From Dastarcus helophoroides (lineage: Eukaryota > Arthropoda > Insecta > Coleoptera > Bothrideridae), in the NCBI GenBank assembly GCA_028583605.1, contig CM053329.1, positions 13,006,501 through 13,070,500 on the forward strand: a stretch of 64,000 bases of DNA, read 5' to 3'. The position numbers were made by a program, and so were the translations under genes. Position 1 is the stretch's first letter. Every line of letters starts with the position of its first letter. Below, piece after piece: positions 1 to 11,460 of the stretch. The notes under the pieces were generated by a model. That model saw only the letters and a program-made list of their open reading frames with translations, did no database searches and had not been told where the DNA came from.

Positions 1-1594
1 TAAGTTAGGTGTTAAGTTTTAATGTGTCTTTTAAATGTTATTGTTATGTGCAATGTTATTTTAAAAACTATTTAATTATAAATAAATACCAATACCATAC
101 CCTCATTTGTGACTCAATAGCCACTGAAATAGTAAATTCTAAACCAAATTTCACATTTCTCAAGAGATTTCCTCGTTACGCATTATCAGTTTACTTTTAT
201 TTATAAAAGGAAAATGCTTCTAAAATTCTGATCCAATTAATTGCTGTTTAACATAAAAGAAACCTCTTTTAAATCCCACGATGGGGTGCTAATTGTTTCA
301 AAATGAAACTGCTATATGCAAGAGGTCGTCTTTTATTCTGGGGAAGGATGATTTATGTGGTGACATTAACCTTGCCTGGATGTCACATAAACCCTTTGCG
401 AAAGCACAAGATAAATTTTCTTTCCAAAGGATTACATGCTTTTTCTTTCGAGGGATGAAATAAAATAACACTTTGTAATATATTCGCTTGATGTGTAAAA
501 TATTTTCCTTTATGTACGCCACTAAAGCGATAGCAACGTTCATATTAATATTCCGTTAAAGCTTTGTCCGCCGCACTGTTTTTTGGGCGACATTTAAAAA
601 AAAATAACAAGTCCAAAGGATCAGCTTGTGGCCGAGTGGTATTACTTATCAAGCTAAACGTTTGGATGAAATTTACATGCAGCCGGAAGCGGTAATTTAT
701 TGTCATTTGCAGGAATGAAAATAAATGTCGTTTTAACCGTTTTCAAGAATGTACGGTTACGGAGCGAATGAATTATTGTTCGCATTAGCGTCGATAGTAA
801 TTTGCTTCGGTGGTAAATGCATATTTTATGGTTGTAAATGTGACATAATATCAATTTTTACAACCGAAAATATCTTTGCGTCGCGCCGCCGAACATAAAT
901 TACTAATACGACAATTTATTCACTAACAGCGTATGCATAGAGTTGTTATTTATAGAAAAATCTACATATATTATAGAAAAACCATAACGAATTTAGTTGT
1001 TCTTAAGTAAGCACATTTCAATCTAATTAGTTTGTAATAAAACGAGAAAATAGGTACGAGATTTTTCATGGTAATTTGCTCAGCAATAATAATTACTTCC
1101 TTTTTACAGCTTTCAGGGCGAAATACTATTTTGGAATCTAATTTATTTCCTCGGTCTACTCGTTGTGCTCCAAAGACATAAAGGGTTTTTGCGAGCGGAT
1201 TAAATTTTTATAATACTGCTTATTTTCACTTCCAAGCTTTCAATTACAAAACCATCGCATTTTACAGTAATAAACCAATAATCCGTTGGTAAATTTAAGA
1301 TCTCTGCCACATCTCGTACTTAATGCGAGAGTTAAACTGCAGAATTGTAATTTCCTGCTGTTCGTTTCAGGATTTCAGGATTCCCTTTTTGTTAACTTAC
1401 GACATTGTCTGATAGATGGCTGACATGCAATAGAATTTCAAATCGTACTTACTCAAATAAAATAATTCCAAGCTGTCCAAATCATTTTTGAGTTCCTTGG
1501 TTTCAGTAAATTTCTTCCAAGCTGAAATAAAACAACCTTTTGATTAATCAAATTATCAGACAAGGTTACGTACAGCAGTAATGTGCAGTGTTTT
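1..1594. other. AT-rich noncoding DNA
   Basis: No gene could be supported. The six frames hold only short ORFs without recognisable motifs. The composition is less repetitive than most of the window, so this may be ordinary intronic or intergenic host DNA. A tRNA-like A-box string (TGGCCGAGTGGT, 629-640) has no matching B box and was not called. Confidence 0.6.
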
Positions 1595-1830
1595 AACTTG
1601 TGCTCTTTTTGATGTATGAAAATTTTATACAGAATATCCCTAATTTAACATATGACTCAATTGACAATTTTTTCAAATGGAACCCTATTTCTTTTTTGAC
1701 TATTCTTAAAGGATATACCAAGCTACACATGCGTGCCAAATTTCAATTTTTTATTTCTTGTCATTTAAAAGATATTTAACAAATATTAACTAATTTGAAA
1801 AATCAAGGTATCTGATTCAACTCAATAATC
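1595..1830 (+). repeat. Left TIR of the Tc1/mariner-type element
   Basis: Matches the reverse complement of about 8790-9034 at roughly three quarters of positions by eye. Shared blocks include TTTGACTATTCTTAAAG and ACCAAATTTCAATTTTTT. The divergence implies an old element. Confidence 0.75.
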
Positions 1831-2661
1831 TTTCCTTAATAAATGTTTAAAATGTTCTCGATTTACTAACTGACAATACCTTGAACCAGGGGTCGGCTAA
1901 CCGCGGCTTGCGAGCCGCATGCGGCTCTTTTAAAAGACATTTGCCGCTCTTTAAATTTTCCTAAAAAAGATAATTAAGTAAAAGCTAGAGAGGCAGACAC
2001 GCTTATTAAACAAGTGACCTACAAAGTCGAAATTTCCAAAAATACTTTTCTAGGAATTTTTACGTTTTGCTTAAATTTTGACATAAAAAGTTATGATTTC
2101 ATGAAGTATTTATCTAAAAGTTTTGTTTGATTTGTATCAACATTGCAAAAAAACGTATGAAATTTGGAATTTCTAGAAAAAGACCAATTTGGGGAGTTGA
2201 AATTTCTAAAAAATATATTTCTTATGATTTTTACTTTTTCATTTGTTAATTTTTTACAGCCTTGAACTTTCGTAAAAAAGGTAAAATTATTTTTATGAGA
2301 AAAAAAATCTAAATTCACAAAACCAGTAAATATAAAAGTTCGAAATAAAAGCTGAAATTTCCAAAAAGAGCCAAATTTTGAGAAAAAGGAAGAAATTTCG
2401 CAAATGTTGAGAAAAATAATGATACTTCGAAAAAGTTGAGAAAAATAAGAGATTTTGAAAAAAGTGGATTTATCAAAAGTTCTCAAAAAAGGTAAAATTT
2501 CAGAAAAAAAAAACATCAAATTTCGACAACAGATTAAAACCCAGAACAAATTAAAAACCTGAAATTTTTAGACAAATTTGAATTTTTTTAAAAATTGTAA
2601 AATATCAAAAAGAAAAATTGTAAAAATAAACTGGATACTTAAATTGTCGAACTTTAAAAAA

Positions 2662-2745
2662 CCCAAGCAACACTGTTTTTTAAAGTTAAAATAAACGCAA
2701 TTTTAATTTAATAAACGTTTATTATACTAATCAATGTTGCTTGGG
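2662..2745. mobile_element. 84-bp MITE with CCCAAGCAAC termini
   Basis: The ends CCCAAGCAACACTG and CAATGTTGCTTGGG form an inverted repeat and the whole sequence can fold into a hairpin. The equivalent position in units 2 and 3 of the tandem array (AACTTTAAAAAAGTCAAA) is uninterrupted, which shows a clean insertion. The family was not identified. Confidence 0.75.
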
Positions 2746-4945
2746 AAGTCAAAGTTTTTCAGAGAAGAAGAAAAAATCAAATTTTAGGAAAAATTTCAAG
2801 CAAAAAGTCAAAATTATAAAAATGCTCGAACAAAAAAATTTTGAGAAGCAATTTGAAATTTCGAAAACAAGACTATTTTAAAAAAATCCAAATTTTGTGA
2901 TAAATTCGACCTTTGAGAAAATTGGTAAAATTATTTCGAAAGAAAAGAGAATGTCGATAAAACTTTCAGTTTCAGGTCTCAGGTCTCTGGTCACAAATTT
3001 CCAGAAAAAGTCAAATTTTAAGAAAAAAATCAAATTTTTAGATTTAAAAATAGATGAAGTTCGTTCGAAATAAAAGTTGAAATTTTTAGAAATAGCTTAA
3101 TTTTAAAAATAAGGCATTTCGAAAAAAATAAATTCATCAAAAGTTCTGAAAAAAGCAATTCTGGAAAAAAAACATTTCGAAAAAACGCATGAAATTTGGA
3201 ATTTCTAGAAAAACACCAATTTGGGGAGTTGAAATTTTTTAAAAATATATTTCTTATGATTTTTACTTTTTCATTTGTTAATTTTCTACAGCCTTGAACT
3301 TTCGTGAAAAAAGGTTAAATTACTTTTGTGAGAAGAAAAAATCTAAATTCACAAAAGCAGCAAATATCAAAGTTCAAAATAAAAGCTGAAATTTCCAAAT
3401 GAGCCGAATTTTAAGAAAAAAGAAGAGATTTCGAAAATATTGAGAAAAATAATGATACTTCGAAAAAATTGAAAAAAAGGAAGAGATTTCGAAAAAATTG
3501 AAAAAAAGACGAGATTTTGAAGAAAGTGAATTCATCAAAAGTTCTCAACAAAGGTAAAATTTCAGAAAAAAAACGTCGAATTTCGACAACAGATTAAAAC
3601 CCAGAACAAATTAAAAACCTGAAATTTTTAGACAAATTTGAATTTTTTTTAAAATTGTAAAATATCAAAAAGAAAAATTGTAAAAATAAACTGAATACTT
3701 AAAATAAATTGTCGAACTTTAAAAAAGTCAAAATGTTTCAGAGAAGAAGAAAAAAATCAAATTTTAAGAAAAATTTTAACCAAAAAGTCAAAATTTTAGA
3801 AAAGCTCGATATTTTACCAAAAAAATTTTGAGAAGCAATTTGAAATTTCGAGAACACGACGATTTCAAAAAAATCCAAATTTTGTGCTAAATTCGAAGTT
3901 TGAGAAAATTGGTAAAATTATTTCGAAAGAAAAGAGAATGTTGATAAAACTTTCAGTTTCATGTCTCAGGTCTCAGGTCACAATTTTCCAGAAAAAGTCG
4001 AATTTTAGGAAAAAAATTAAATTTTCAGATTAAAAAATAGATGAAGATCGTTCGAAATAAAAGTTGAAATTTTTAGAAAAAGCCTAATTTTAAAAATAAG
4101 TCATTTCGAAAAAAATAAATTCATCAAAGGTTCTGAAAAAAGCTAAATTCTGGAAAAAAAACATTTCAAAAAAACGCATGAAATTTGGAATTTCTAGAAA
4201 AACACCAATTTGGGGAGTTGAAATTTTTAAAAAATATATTTCTTATGATTTTTACTTTTTCATTTGTTAATTTTCTACAGCCTTGAACTTTCGTGAAAAA
4301 AGGTTAAATTTCTTTTGTGAGAAGAAAAAATCTATATTCACAAAAACAGCAAATATCGAAGTTCGAAATATAAGCTGAAATTTCCAAAAAGAGCCGAATT
4401 TTGAGAAAAAAGGAAGAAATTTCGAAAATATTGAGAAAAATAATGATACTTCAAAAAAATTGAAAAAAAAGGAAGAGATTTCGAAAAAATTGAGAAAAAT
4501 GAAAAGATTTGAAGAAAGTGAATTTATCAAAAGTTCTCAAAAAAGGTAAAATTTTAGAAAAAAAAAACGTCGAATTTCGACAACAGATTAAAACCCAGAA
4601 CGAACTAAAAACCTGAAACTTTTAGACCAATTTGAATTTTTTTAAAAATTGTAAAATATCAAAAAGAAAAATTGTAAAAATAAACTGAATACTTAAAATA
4701 AATTGTCGAACTTTAAAAAAGTCAAAATGTTTCAGAGAAAAAGAAAAAAATCAAATTTTAAGAAAAATTTCAAGCAAAAAGTCAAAATTTTAGAAAAGCT
4801 CGAAATTATACCAAAAAAATTTTGAGAAGCAATTTGAAATTTGGAGAACACGACGATTTGAAAAAAATCCAATTTTGTGCTAAATTCAAAGTTTGAGAAA
4901 ATTGGTAAAATTATTTCGAAAGAAAAGAGAATGTCGATAAAACTT

Positions 4946-4974
4946 TTAGTTAGTTAGTTAGTTAGTTAGTTAGT
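4946..4974 (+). repeat. (TTAG)n microsatellite
   Basis: About seven copies of TTAG inside the third 1-kb unit. The other units have CAGTTTCAGGTCTCAGG here, so the microsatellite grew after the unit duplicated. Too short to be a telomere remnant. Confidence 0.8.
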
Positions 4975-5211
4975 CTCAGGTCTCAGGTCACAATTTTCCA
5001 GAAAAAGTCAAATTTTACGAAAAAAAACAAATTTTCGGATTAAAAAATAGATGAAAATCGTTCGAAATAAAAGTTGAAATTTTTAGAAAAAGCTTAATTT
5101 TAAAAATAAGGGATTTCTAAAAAAATAATTTATCAAAAGTTCTGAAAAAACCAAAATTCTGGAAAAAAAACTTCGAATTTTGACAATAGATTGAAAATAG
5201 AACAAATTTAA

Positions 5212-5360
5212 AAACCTATTTTTTTTTTTTGGTGGAACGGCTGGTCTTTGGTTATCTTTAAAGATGATAGCTTGGCTGTCGAAACGCGTTAGAGGAACCT
5301 TTGTTGTGTTTTTAAACCTTTTCTGTTTCAGGGGGCAAGATTTGTACTTCAATTTCTAAA
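5212..5360. mobile_element. Penelope-type terminal fragments, head-to-head, with decayed ribozyme
   Basis: The left part (GGTGGAACGGCTGGTCTTTG through GGTTATCTTT) is the reversed 3' end of the Penelope unit seen at 63980-64000. It abuts a plus-strand piece beginning at the ribozyme region (GATGATAGCTTGGCTGTCG, GAAACGCGTTAGAG) and continuing through CCTTTGTTGTG and TTTCAGGGGGCAAG. The hammerhead core here is TTAAAGA instead of CTGAAGA, so it should not cleave. It is inserted in the A-rich interior of the hAT-type element. Confidence 0.7.
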
Positions 5361-6874
5361 ATGTTTAGACAAATTATAATTTTGTGAAAAATAGTAATAT
5401 TTTGAAAACAGAAATTGTAAAAAATTAAAAGCTTAAAAAGGAAACAGTCGAACTTTTTCAGAAGCTGAAGTTTTTCAGAGAAGAAGAAAATAAAAAAATG
5501 CATTTTTTCGGAGAAAATTAAATTTTGAGAATAAATTGAAATTTCAAGCACAAGACAAATTAAAAAAACTCCAAACCTTCACATAAATCTAATTTTAAGA
5601 AAATTGGTAAAATAATTTCGAAAAAAAAGAAAATGTCGATAAAACTTCCAGTTTCGTAAAAATTATTGAATTTTGAAAGAAGGTACCAAAATTTTTCAGA
5701 GAAAGTCAATTTTTAAGAAAAAATTAAATTTTGAGATTTGAAAATGGATTAATTTAGTTCGAAATAATAGTTGAAATTTTTGGAAAAAACCGAATTTTGA
5801 AAGAAAAAATATTTCGAAAAAATGAATTTAGCAACATTCTTAAAAAAGATGAAATTTAAAAGAAAACGTCGAATTTCGACAATAGATTGAAAGCCAGAAC
5901 AAATTTAAAACCTAACATTTTTAGACAAATATTAATTTTGTGGAAAAAATTGTACAATTTCGAAAAACCCCAAGTTTTTCATCGAAGGAGAAAATAAAAA
6001 TTTGCATTTTTTTCAGAGAAAGTTTAATTTTAAAAACAGGTTTGAAATTTAGAGAAGAAAACGAGTTAAATAAATCCAAATGTTCAGATAAATTCGAATT
6101 TTGATAGAATTATTAAAACAATTTCAAAAGTAAAGACAACATTGATACAACTTCTAGTTTCGAGAAAAATGTTGAACTTTGTAGAAAGGTCAAATGTTAA
6201 GAAAAAATCAAATTTTGAGATTCAGTTAAACATTATGAAATTTTACGAATTTCTTCAAAAAAAATCGCAGTTTGCGGAAATAAACAAATGCCGAATTTTT
6301 AAAGTCAAAATTAAAAAAAAAAACGAATTTTGCGAACCAAGTACCAATTTGTAGAAAATAGATCAAAGTTTAAATGTTTTGTAAAAGTCAATATTTGGGC
6401 AAAATGGCTTAATTTGAAAAAAGGACAAACTTTGAAAAGAATATACAAATTTCGAAAAAAGTGTTGAAGTGTTTCCCAGAGAAAGTCGAATTTTGAGATT
6501 AAGTCAAACATTTTCAATATATGTAGATAAATTTCGTTAAAAAAATTGCAGTTTCCATTAACAACAGAATGTTGAATTTTAAAAGTCGAAATTTCGAAAA
6601 AACTCCGAATTTTGCGAAACAAGTTTAAATTTCTAGAAAATAAATAAAAGTTTAAATGTTTGGTAAGTCAATTCTGGGGAACATGCCGAAATTTGGTAAA
6701 AGAGCGATTTTAAAAAGAATGTAGAAAGCTCTAGAAACTAAGCGCAATTTAGAACACAGTCGAATAAATATATTTTTGGAAAAAAGTGTTATTTGAGAAT
6801 ATATCTAAATTTCGAAAAAGGGAAACTTTGAAAAAAGATTGAAATCTTCAAAAACTATTTTACTTAACTTCTCC

Positions 6875-7124
6875 GAGTTGGATATACCAAACTAACGAGA
6901 TCTAACAAGATCGAAACCAATTTTTGGTTTCCAAACTTCGAATCTAATAAATGTTCAAACCTATTGGTCTGTGCATTAGAATCCTTGTCTTCTGGGAACT
7001 TTCCTAGAGAGCAACCGCTTCGCTAGGTAGCAGTGTTCCAACTGTTGGTAGTTCAGCCACATGATTCACTATAAACGCCTGGAGGGCTGCATGAATATGC
7101 AGTCTAGGTTGTATTCTACTTGCA
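6875..7124 (+). mobile_element. Ribozyme-bearing repeat (family 2), single copy A
   Basis: Shares with 22132-22700 and 52827-53198 the ordered blocks GAGTTGGATATACCAAAC, a hammerhead region, TCTGTGCATTAGAATCC, CAACCGCTTCGCTAGG, GTTGGTAGTTCAGC, GATTCACTATA and GGGCTGCATGAAT. The 6-mer TTCTCC directly flanks both ends (6869-6874 and 7125-7130) and may be a target duplication. No ORF. This copy is not in an inverted pair. Confidence 0.75.
6886..6928 (+). ncRNA. Hammerhead ribozyme, family 2, mutated
   Basis: Stem I is ACCAAA/TTTGGT, stem II GATC with loop TAACAA, then GAAA. The core reads CTAACGA instead of CTGACGA (the conserved G is lost) and stem III CCGG has become CCAA. It should therefore be inactive. 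Confidence 0.7.
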
Positions 7125-7589
7125 TTCTCCAATCACTTCAAATTTTTATTTTTTTATTAAAAAATCTTTTAGTAACTCGCATTAGAAAAGAGTAAATATT
7201 TTCCCAAATGGGCGAATTTTAAGAAGAAAGGAAGATTTGGGGTAAAAGTCTAATTTTAGGAACAAAATAGATATTAAAAAGAAGACTAATATAAAAAAGA
7301 GTTAAAAAAGTCGAAATTGCGAAAAAAAAGTCAAACTTTAAAGTAAAGGTCTAAATTTTGAGAAATAAAAGGTCTTTTGGGCTGAATATATTTTTGTTTA
7401 ACTACATGAGTCAAGGCGGATCTCTCTTTGTCCCATATATTGTCCTGTATCCGATTTAATTTTGAATTCTGTGGTACAGAAATAAAAATTTGTGGCTCTT
7501 TGAAATTCACGAAATCAATTTTTTTATTGCAGCTGGCCCTTTTGGTTTAAAAGTTTGCTGACCCCTGCCCTAAACAAAACTAAAACTCG

Positions 7590-8602
7590 TTTTCAACATT
7601 TATAATTACTTCGGAGGAAATTAGTCTACACTCCTATCTTTTTCGTCCCTTAAACTCCTTAATATTTGCAGGTTTGGTCTTAAAAATTTTGCTCTTTAAA
7701 TACCCCCATAAGAAAGCGTCCACAGGTGTTAAGTCCGGAGACCTAGATGGCCATTGAAAAGGTCCTCTTGTACCAACCCATCTGCCTGGAAATACATCAT
7801 CCAGATACTCGCGGGCAGGTCTTGCAAAGAAGGAGGAACACCATCTTGTTGAAACCAGATGATTCTATTCGAGACATCAGCTTCGACTGGATCAGGAAAC
7901 AAAATAGCTAAATCAGGAATTAGCTCTTCCTGCAGGAATTCTAAATAGCCTGCCCTATTGAGATTTCCTTGGAAGAAATTTGGTCCTATAACTCGACCAC
8001 CGACAATCCCTGTTCAAACATCGACTTTCTCTGGATGTTGAGTGTGGCCTTTCCTCATCCAGTGTGGGTTGTTGTCTGCATAATAACGACAATTTTGACG
8101 ATTTAGCATTTAACATAAACGTTGATTCATCTGAAAACAGTATATTTTCTATGCTTAGAACATTTCTGTCTAGTAGATCAATCATTTGTTCGTAAAACTG
8201 GAGTCTTCTATCAGGATCAGCTTCTAAGAGTTCATGGAGGATTATCATTTTATAAAGATGGGATTTTTGCATTTTCACAATTCTTGCAACTGAAGACTGG
8301 CTAATTTCGAGTTCCTTAGCTATCTGACTGGTGAGGACATGAGGATTTTCTTGGACAGAGGGAAGTACATTAATTTTAACATCTTCATTGAGCGCATTCT
8401 GACGGAGATTACTTGTTTTTCTCAAACGCCCATTTTCCCAAAACTGTTTTTCAATCTTGCTTACGACACTTTACGATATGGGTGGTAAATCAGGATACTT
8501 CTCACTGAATAAATGAATAACTTCATTTTGAGTTTTTGTTCTATCTCCGCAACCAATCATTATTAAAATTTCAATCTTGTGGGGTTCAGTTAAGTACGGC
8601 AT
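7590..8602 (-). pseudogene. Tc3/mariner-like transposase, decayed
   Basis: The minus-strand reading starts MPYLTEPHKIEILIMIG, followed by a helix-turn-helix region (residues about 5-110, containing LTSQIAKELEISQSSVARI). The catalytic core follows, with SDESTF (first acidic position), IWFQQDG (second D) and SPDLTPVDAFLWG (third D), and FPGRWVGTRGP before the last motif, as in insect Tc3-like transposases. There is a stop near 8475 (PPIS*SVVSK) and a frameshift just after WFQQDGVPP near 7830. The three acidic motifs survive but the frame does not, so it is inactive. The 3' end runs toward the hAT-type insertion. Confidence 0.8.
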
Positions 8603-8789
8603 TTTGGTCGATTTTTTAATAAATGGTGCTTCTCACTAAACGACAAACTAATTGCCTTTTTAATCAATAAGATAATACTCTTTTTATTTGTTTTTATTAA
8701 CTTTTTTATAAGATTGTGATAAGACGTCAACCCAGTTTGACAAAAAATGTCAAATAAATACCTTCTGATACGCGATTTTTAAACGTTAT

Positions 8790-9034
8790 GAAAACTGTAT
8801 TGAATTGATCAGATTTCCTGATTTTTCGAATTAGTTACTAAACTTGTAAATATCTTTTAAATGATAAGGATCAAAAAATTGAAATTTGGTACGCATGTGT
8901 AACTTGACATACTCTTTAAGAATAGTCAAAAAAATAGAGGGTTGCAATTTAAAAAAATTATTGATGACTTTAGATCTTAAATTTGAGACATGCTGTATAA
9001 AATTTTTCTACATTTGAAAGAGCACAAATTAAAA
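8790..9034 (-). repeat. Right TIR of the Tc1/mariner-type element
   Basis: Inverted partner of 1595-1830. It lies upstream of the transposase start (ATG complement at 8600-8602), as expected for a minus-strand transposase gene. Confidence 0.75.
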
Positions 9035-9700
9035 TAATAATCCACGTGTCTAAACATATTTCCAAAAAAAAAGATGTCTTTGATTTACTAAATTTATTCC
9101 AAGTTACAGACTAGCGCTGTTTTCTAGGATTCTAGAGATAACTCTTTCAAATAATACTTTACACACAAGTTGATTTTTCGGAGACCAAATTAACCCCCCA
9201 TTTTATTATAAAATATTTTATTTTTCTAATCATCGGGTAGCGGTATTTGTGTGTATCATCAGGAACTAACAAAATGCAAATATTCAAATTTGTACATTAC
9301 ATAGTTTTCGAGCAAAACCTCTTTGTGACAAGCAGGGGAATGATATTATAAGGCTTACTTTCTTTTAAGCAACGGAACCCTAAAAACTGAAAATTGCAAA
9401 TTTAGACTTGTCTTGATTTCTTTTCAAAATTTATACTTTTTCTGCAAATCCATTTTTTAAATATTTCAGCAAACTGACATTCTTCCAAAATTTTGCTTTT
9501 AAAATTCGAAATTTTGGGAAATAAGTTGGACATTTTTAATTTCAAATTGGAATTTTTCATTTATTTTTGTTATGAAACTGTAAACCAGAAATTCTCTGTA
9601 TCCCAAAATTTTGAGTTTCATTTGAAAATTTTGAATTTAACAATTTTTGCGAAATTTTTAGTTTAAATTAGAGAAAAAGTTAAACATTTTGGGTCTTATA
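9035..9700. other. AT-rich noncoding DNA
   Basis: No coding or RNA feature seen. From about 9360 the text becomes T-rich simple sequence of the TTTTCAAAATTT kind. Confidence 0.55.
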
Positions 9701-10712
9701 TTGGGTTTAACAGGATCACGGTACACTCTCTATTTTTTCTTTATTTATAGAGATAAAATTTTCAAACTTACTACATTTGAGGCACTTATGAAATGTCAAA
9801 TTTTGTTGTAAAAATGATATTCCTACTGCTGTCACTTTCGCTAAAACTGATAAGAACTTTTGATATTTAAATGAAACACCCTGTATATTATTACATTTTT
9901 GAAGTGTGCACAATTTTCTGAATACAATGCACCTAAAAAAAGTGATTTTTAATAGATCGAAAAAATTTTTTTTGCCATTTTATTTTTCAACATAGAAGGT
10001 GTGACTTATTCTAATTAAATCTAATGGACCACATTAAAGATTGAAAAATCAAATCACGTGAAAAAAGGAGTATTTCATTCTTCTATCACGTTATAAAGTT
10101 AACAAAAATGGTTTTTACGTCATAACTTCATTTTCTTAAATGGCACCATATTGGTATTGTGGTACTATGGTATAATTAATGGACAAATCTAACCAATTTT
10201 TATTTTTGCTGTGAAATCAATAGAACTGAAGCTACAGGCAAAAGAATTCGAAATATTCGGTTTCAATTTATTTGAAGATTTATTTAATAAGAACATAAGA
10301 TAGCTGTGGAAAACAAATTTAGAAAAAATACACTTCCTAAGCTTTCGTTATTTAATTTTTTTGCAGCGCTAATGTGGTCAGTTAGCGTTAATTGGGATAG
10401 ATCATCTTGGTTTCTCATTCTAGGCTGAAAAATAAAATGGAACCAAAAAAAATAGTTGATCGTTCCAAAATTACTCATGTTATGTGTAATGTATCAATTG
10501 TGCCGATTCCAAAAATGTATTAATATATAGGGTGTTCTATTTAAACATCAAAAGTTAGTATTAGTTTTAGCAAAAGTGTCAGCAGTAGGAATGTCAATTT
10601 TATGTCAAAATTTGACATTTCATAAATACATCAAGTGCAGCAATTTTGAAAATTTTAACCTTATAAATAAAGAAAAAATAGGTGGTGTACCATGATCCTT
10701 TTACACCCTATA
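9701..10712. mobile_element. Element with ~200-bp inverted repeats, no transposase left
   Basis: 9701-9902 and 10509-10712 are inverted copies. Shared landmarks are TATTTTTTCTTTATTTATA, ATGAAATGTCAAATTTTG, CCTACTGCTG and ACACCCT next to TATA. Each arm itself begins near GGGT and ends near ACACCCT beside TA, so it could be one Tc1/mariner-like element with long TIRs or two inverted MITEs. The ~600 bp between them hold no ORF. Confidence 0.6.
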
Positions 10713-11035
10713 TATGAATTTTCGACTTTTTCTCGAATGTGTCCTAGAATTTAGACTTTAAAACCTAATTTTCCGATATCTCAAAATTTTTAATTTAATT
10801 TCAAGGTTTCGAATCTTGGAATGTCTACTTTAGCCCTAACATTTCGATTTTTTCAACAATTTGACAATAATGTCGAAATTAAAGTTGTTTAATCCTACTT
10901 CAAATCTGAAATTGTGAAAAAATGCACAAATTTAAAAAAAATTAGATTTTATTTTAAATCTAGAATATCAACAAAATTTAGAATTTTTGTTCTCGAACTT
11001 TGAACTTTAGTTTATAAAGTTTAAACTCAAAATTT
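10713..11035. other. AT-rich noncoding DNA
   Basis: Simple A/T-rich sequence; nothing recognisable. Confidence 0.55.
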
Positions 11036-11189
11036 TCACTTTTCTGTTTTATGGCAATTTGGAATGCACATGAGAAGGCTTGTCCAATGAGAACTGAACT
11101 TCGAGAAACCCAGGCAACCTCTTGATGAAACGGGCAACTCAAAAAACTCAGATCTTAGGCAAACAAGCTGTTCAACAAAGCGAAGAAGA

Positions 11190-11460
11190 TAAAACTGGTA
11201 TGTGACTGGGAAGCTTACCACAACCACCGAAAACAATACAAGAAACTTATTCGCAAGAGACAAAGGGAGAAATTTAGAGAATTTTGTAGTGACATAGAGT
11301 CTACTACATCAGTTTCTGGACTGAAAAAGATACTCTCGAAAGACCCAAACCACCAGGTAAGCATGATAAAGCGGGCCAACGGTACATATACCAGTACACC
11401 CGCGCAAACAGCTTCAGAGCTTCTAAACACGCACTTTCCAGGATGGTGTGTTATACCAAG
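11190..11460 (+). pseudogene. EN-RT linker of the non-LTR element
   Basis: Reads WEAYHNHRKQYKKLIRKRQ, then FCSDIESTTSVSGLKKILSK and ASELLNTHFPG. This basic, helical segment precedes the RT in R1/I-type elements. There is no endonuclease upstream. Confidence 0.65.

Larger units (their letters stand above)
2149..5160 (+). repeat. Three tandem units of about 1 kb
   Basis: The block starting ATGAAATTTGGAATTTCTAG recurs near 2159, 3189 and 4179. Each copy is followed by the same order of landmarks, including TTTACTTTTTCATTTGTTAA, GCCTTGAACTTTCG and GAAAGAAAAGAGAATG. The first unit is longer partly because of a MITE insertion (2662-2745). The track repeats short frames that read as Phe/Lys-rich ORFs on the minus strand; these are composition artefacts, not genes. 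Confidence 0.8.
1887..7567. mobile_element. Large non-autonomous hAT-type element filled with tandem repeats
   Basis: The ends are imperfect TIRs: CAGGGGTCGGCTAACC on the left and, on the other strand, CAGGGGTCAGCAAACT on the right. The flanking 8-mers CCTTGAAC and CCCTAAAC agree at 6 of 8 positions, consistent with an aged 8-bp hAT duplication. No transposase is present. The interior is A-rich, mostly variations on GAAATTTCGAAAAA, with a ~1-kb tandem repeat (2149-5160). It interrupts the 3' side of a mariner transposase. The unusual length (5681 bp) for a gene-free hAT comes from the repeats plus nested insertions. Confidence 0.7.
1595..9034 (-). mobile_element. Tc1/mariner-type transposon, split by a nested hAT-type element
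   Basis: The two ends form diverged inverted repeats of about 240 bp (1595-1830 and about 8790-9034), sharing TTGTGCTCTTT, TTTTATACAG and ACACATGCGT in opposite orientation. A decayed DDE transposase lies on the minus strand between them. Removing the 5.7-kb insertion (1887-7567) leaves an element of about 1.75 kb, a normal mariner size. The exact ends are uncertain: the true tip may be the TACAGAATATCCC/TACAGCATGTCTC motif inside the repeats, which resembles mariner tips flanked by TA. Confidence 0.75.

Noticed and set aside
629..640. tRNA/SINE A-box-like TGGCCGAGTGGT
   Set aside because: No B box at a suitable distance and no cloverleaf; a single box is not enough for a tRNA or SINE call.
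2091..2549. 152-codon minus-strand ORF and similar Phe-rich ORFs in the A-rich array
   Set aside because: They follow the tandem repeat exactly and consist of Phe/Ser/Lys-rich repeats without a domain; produced by base composition.
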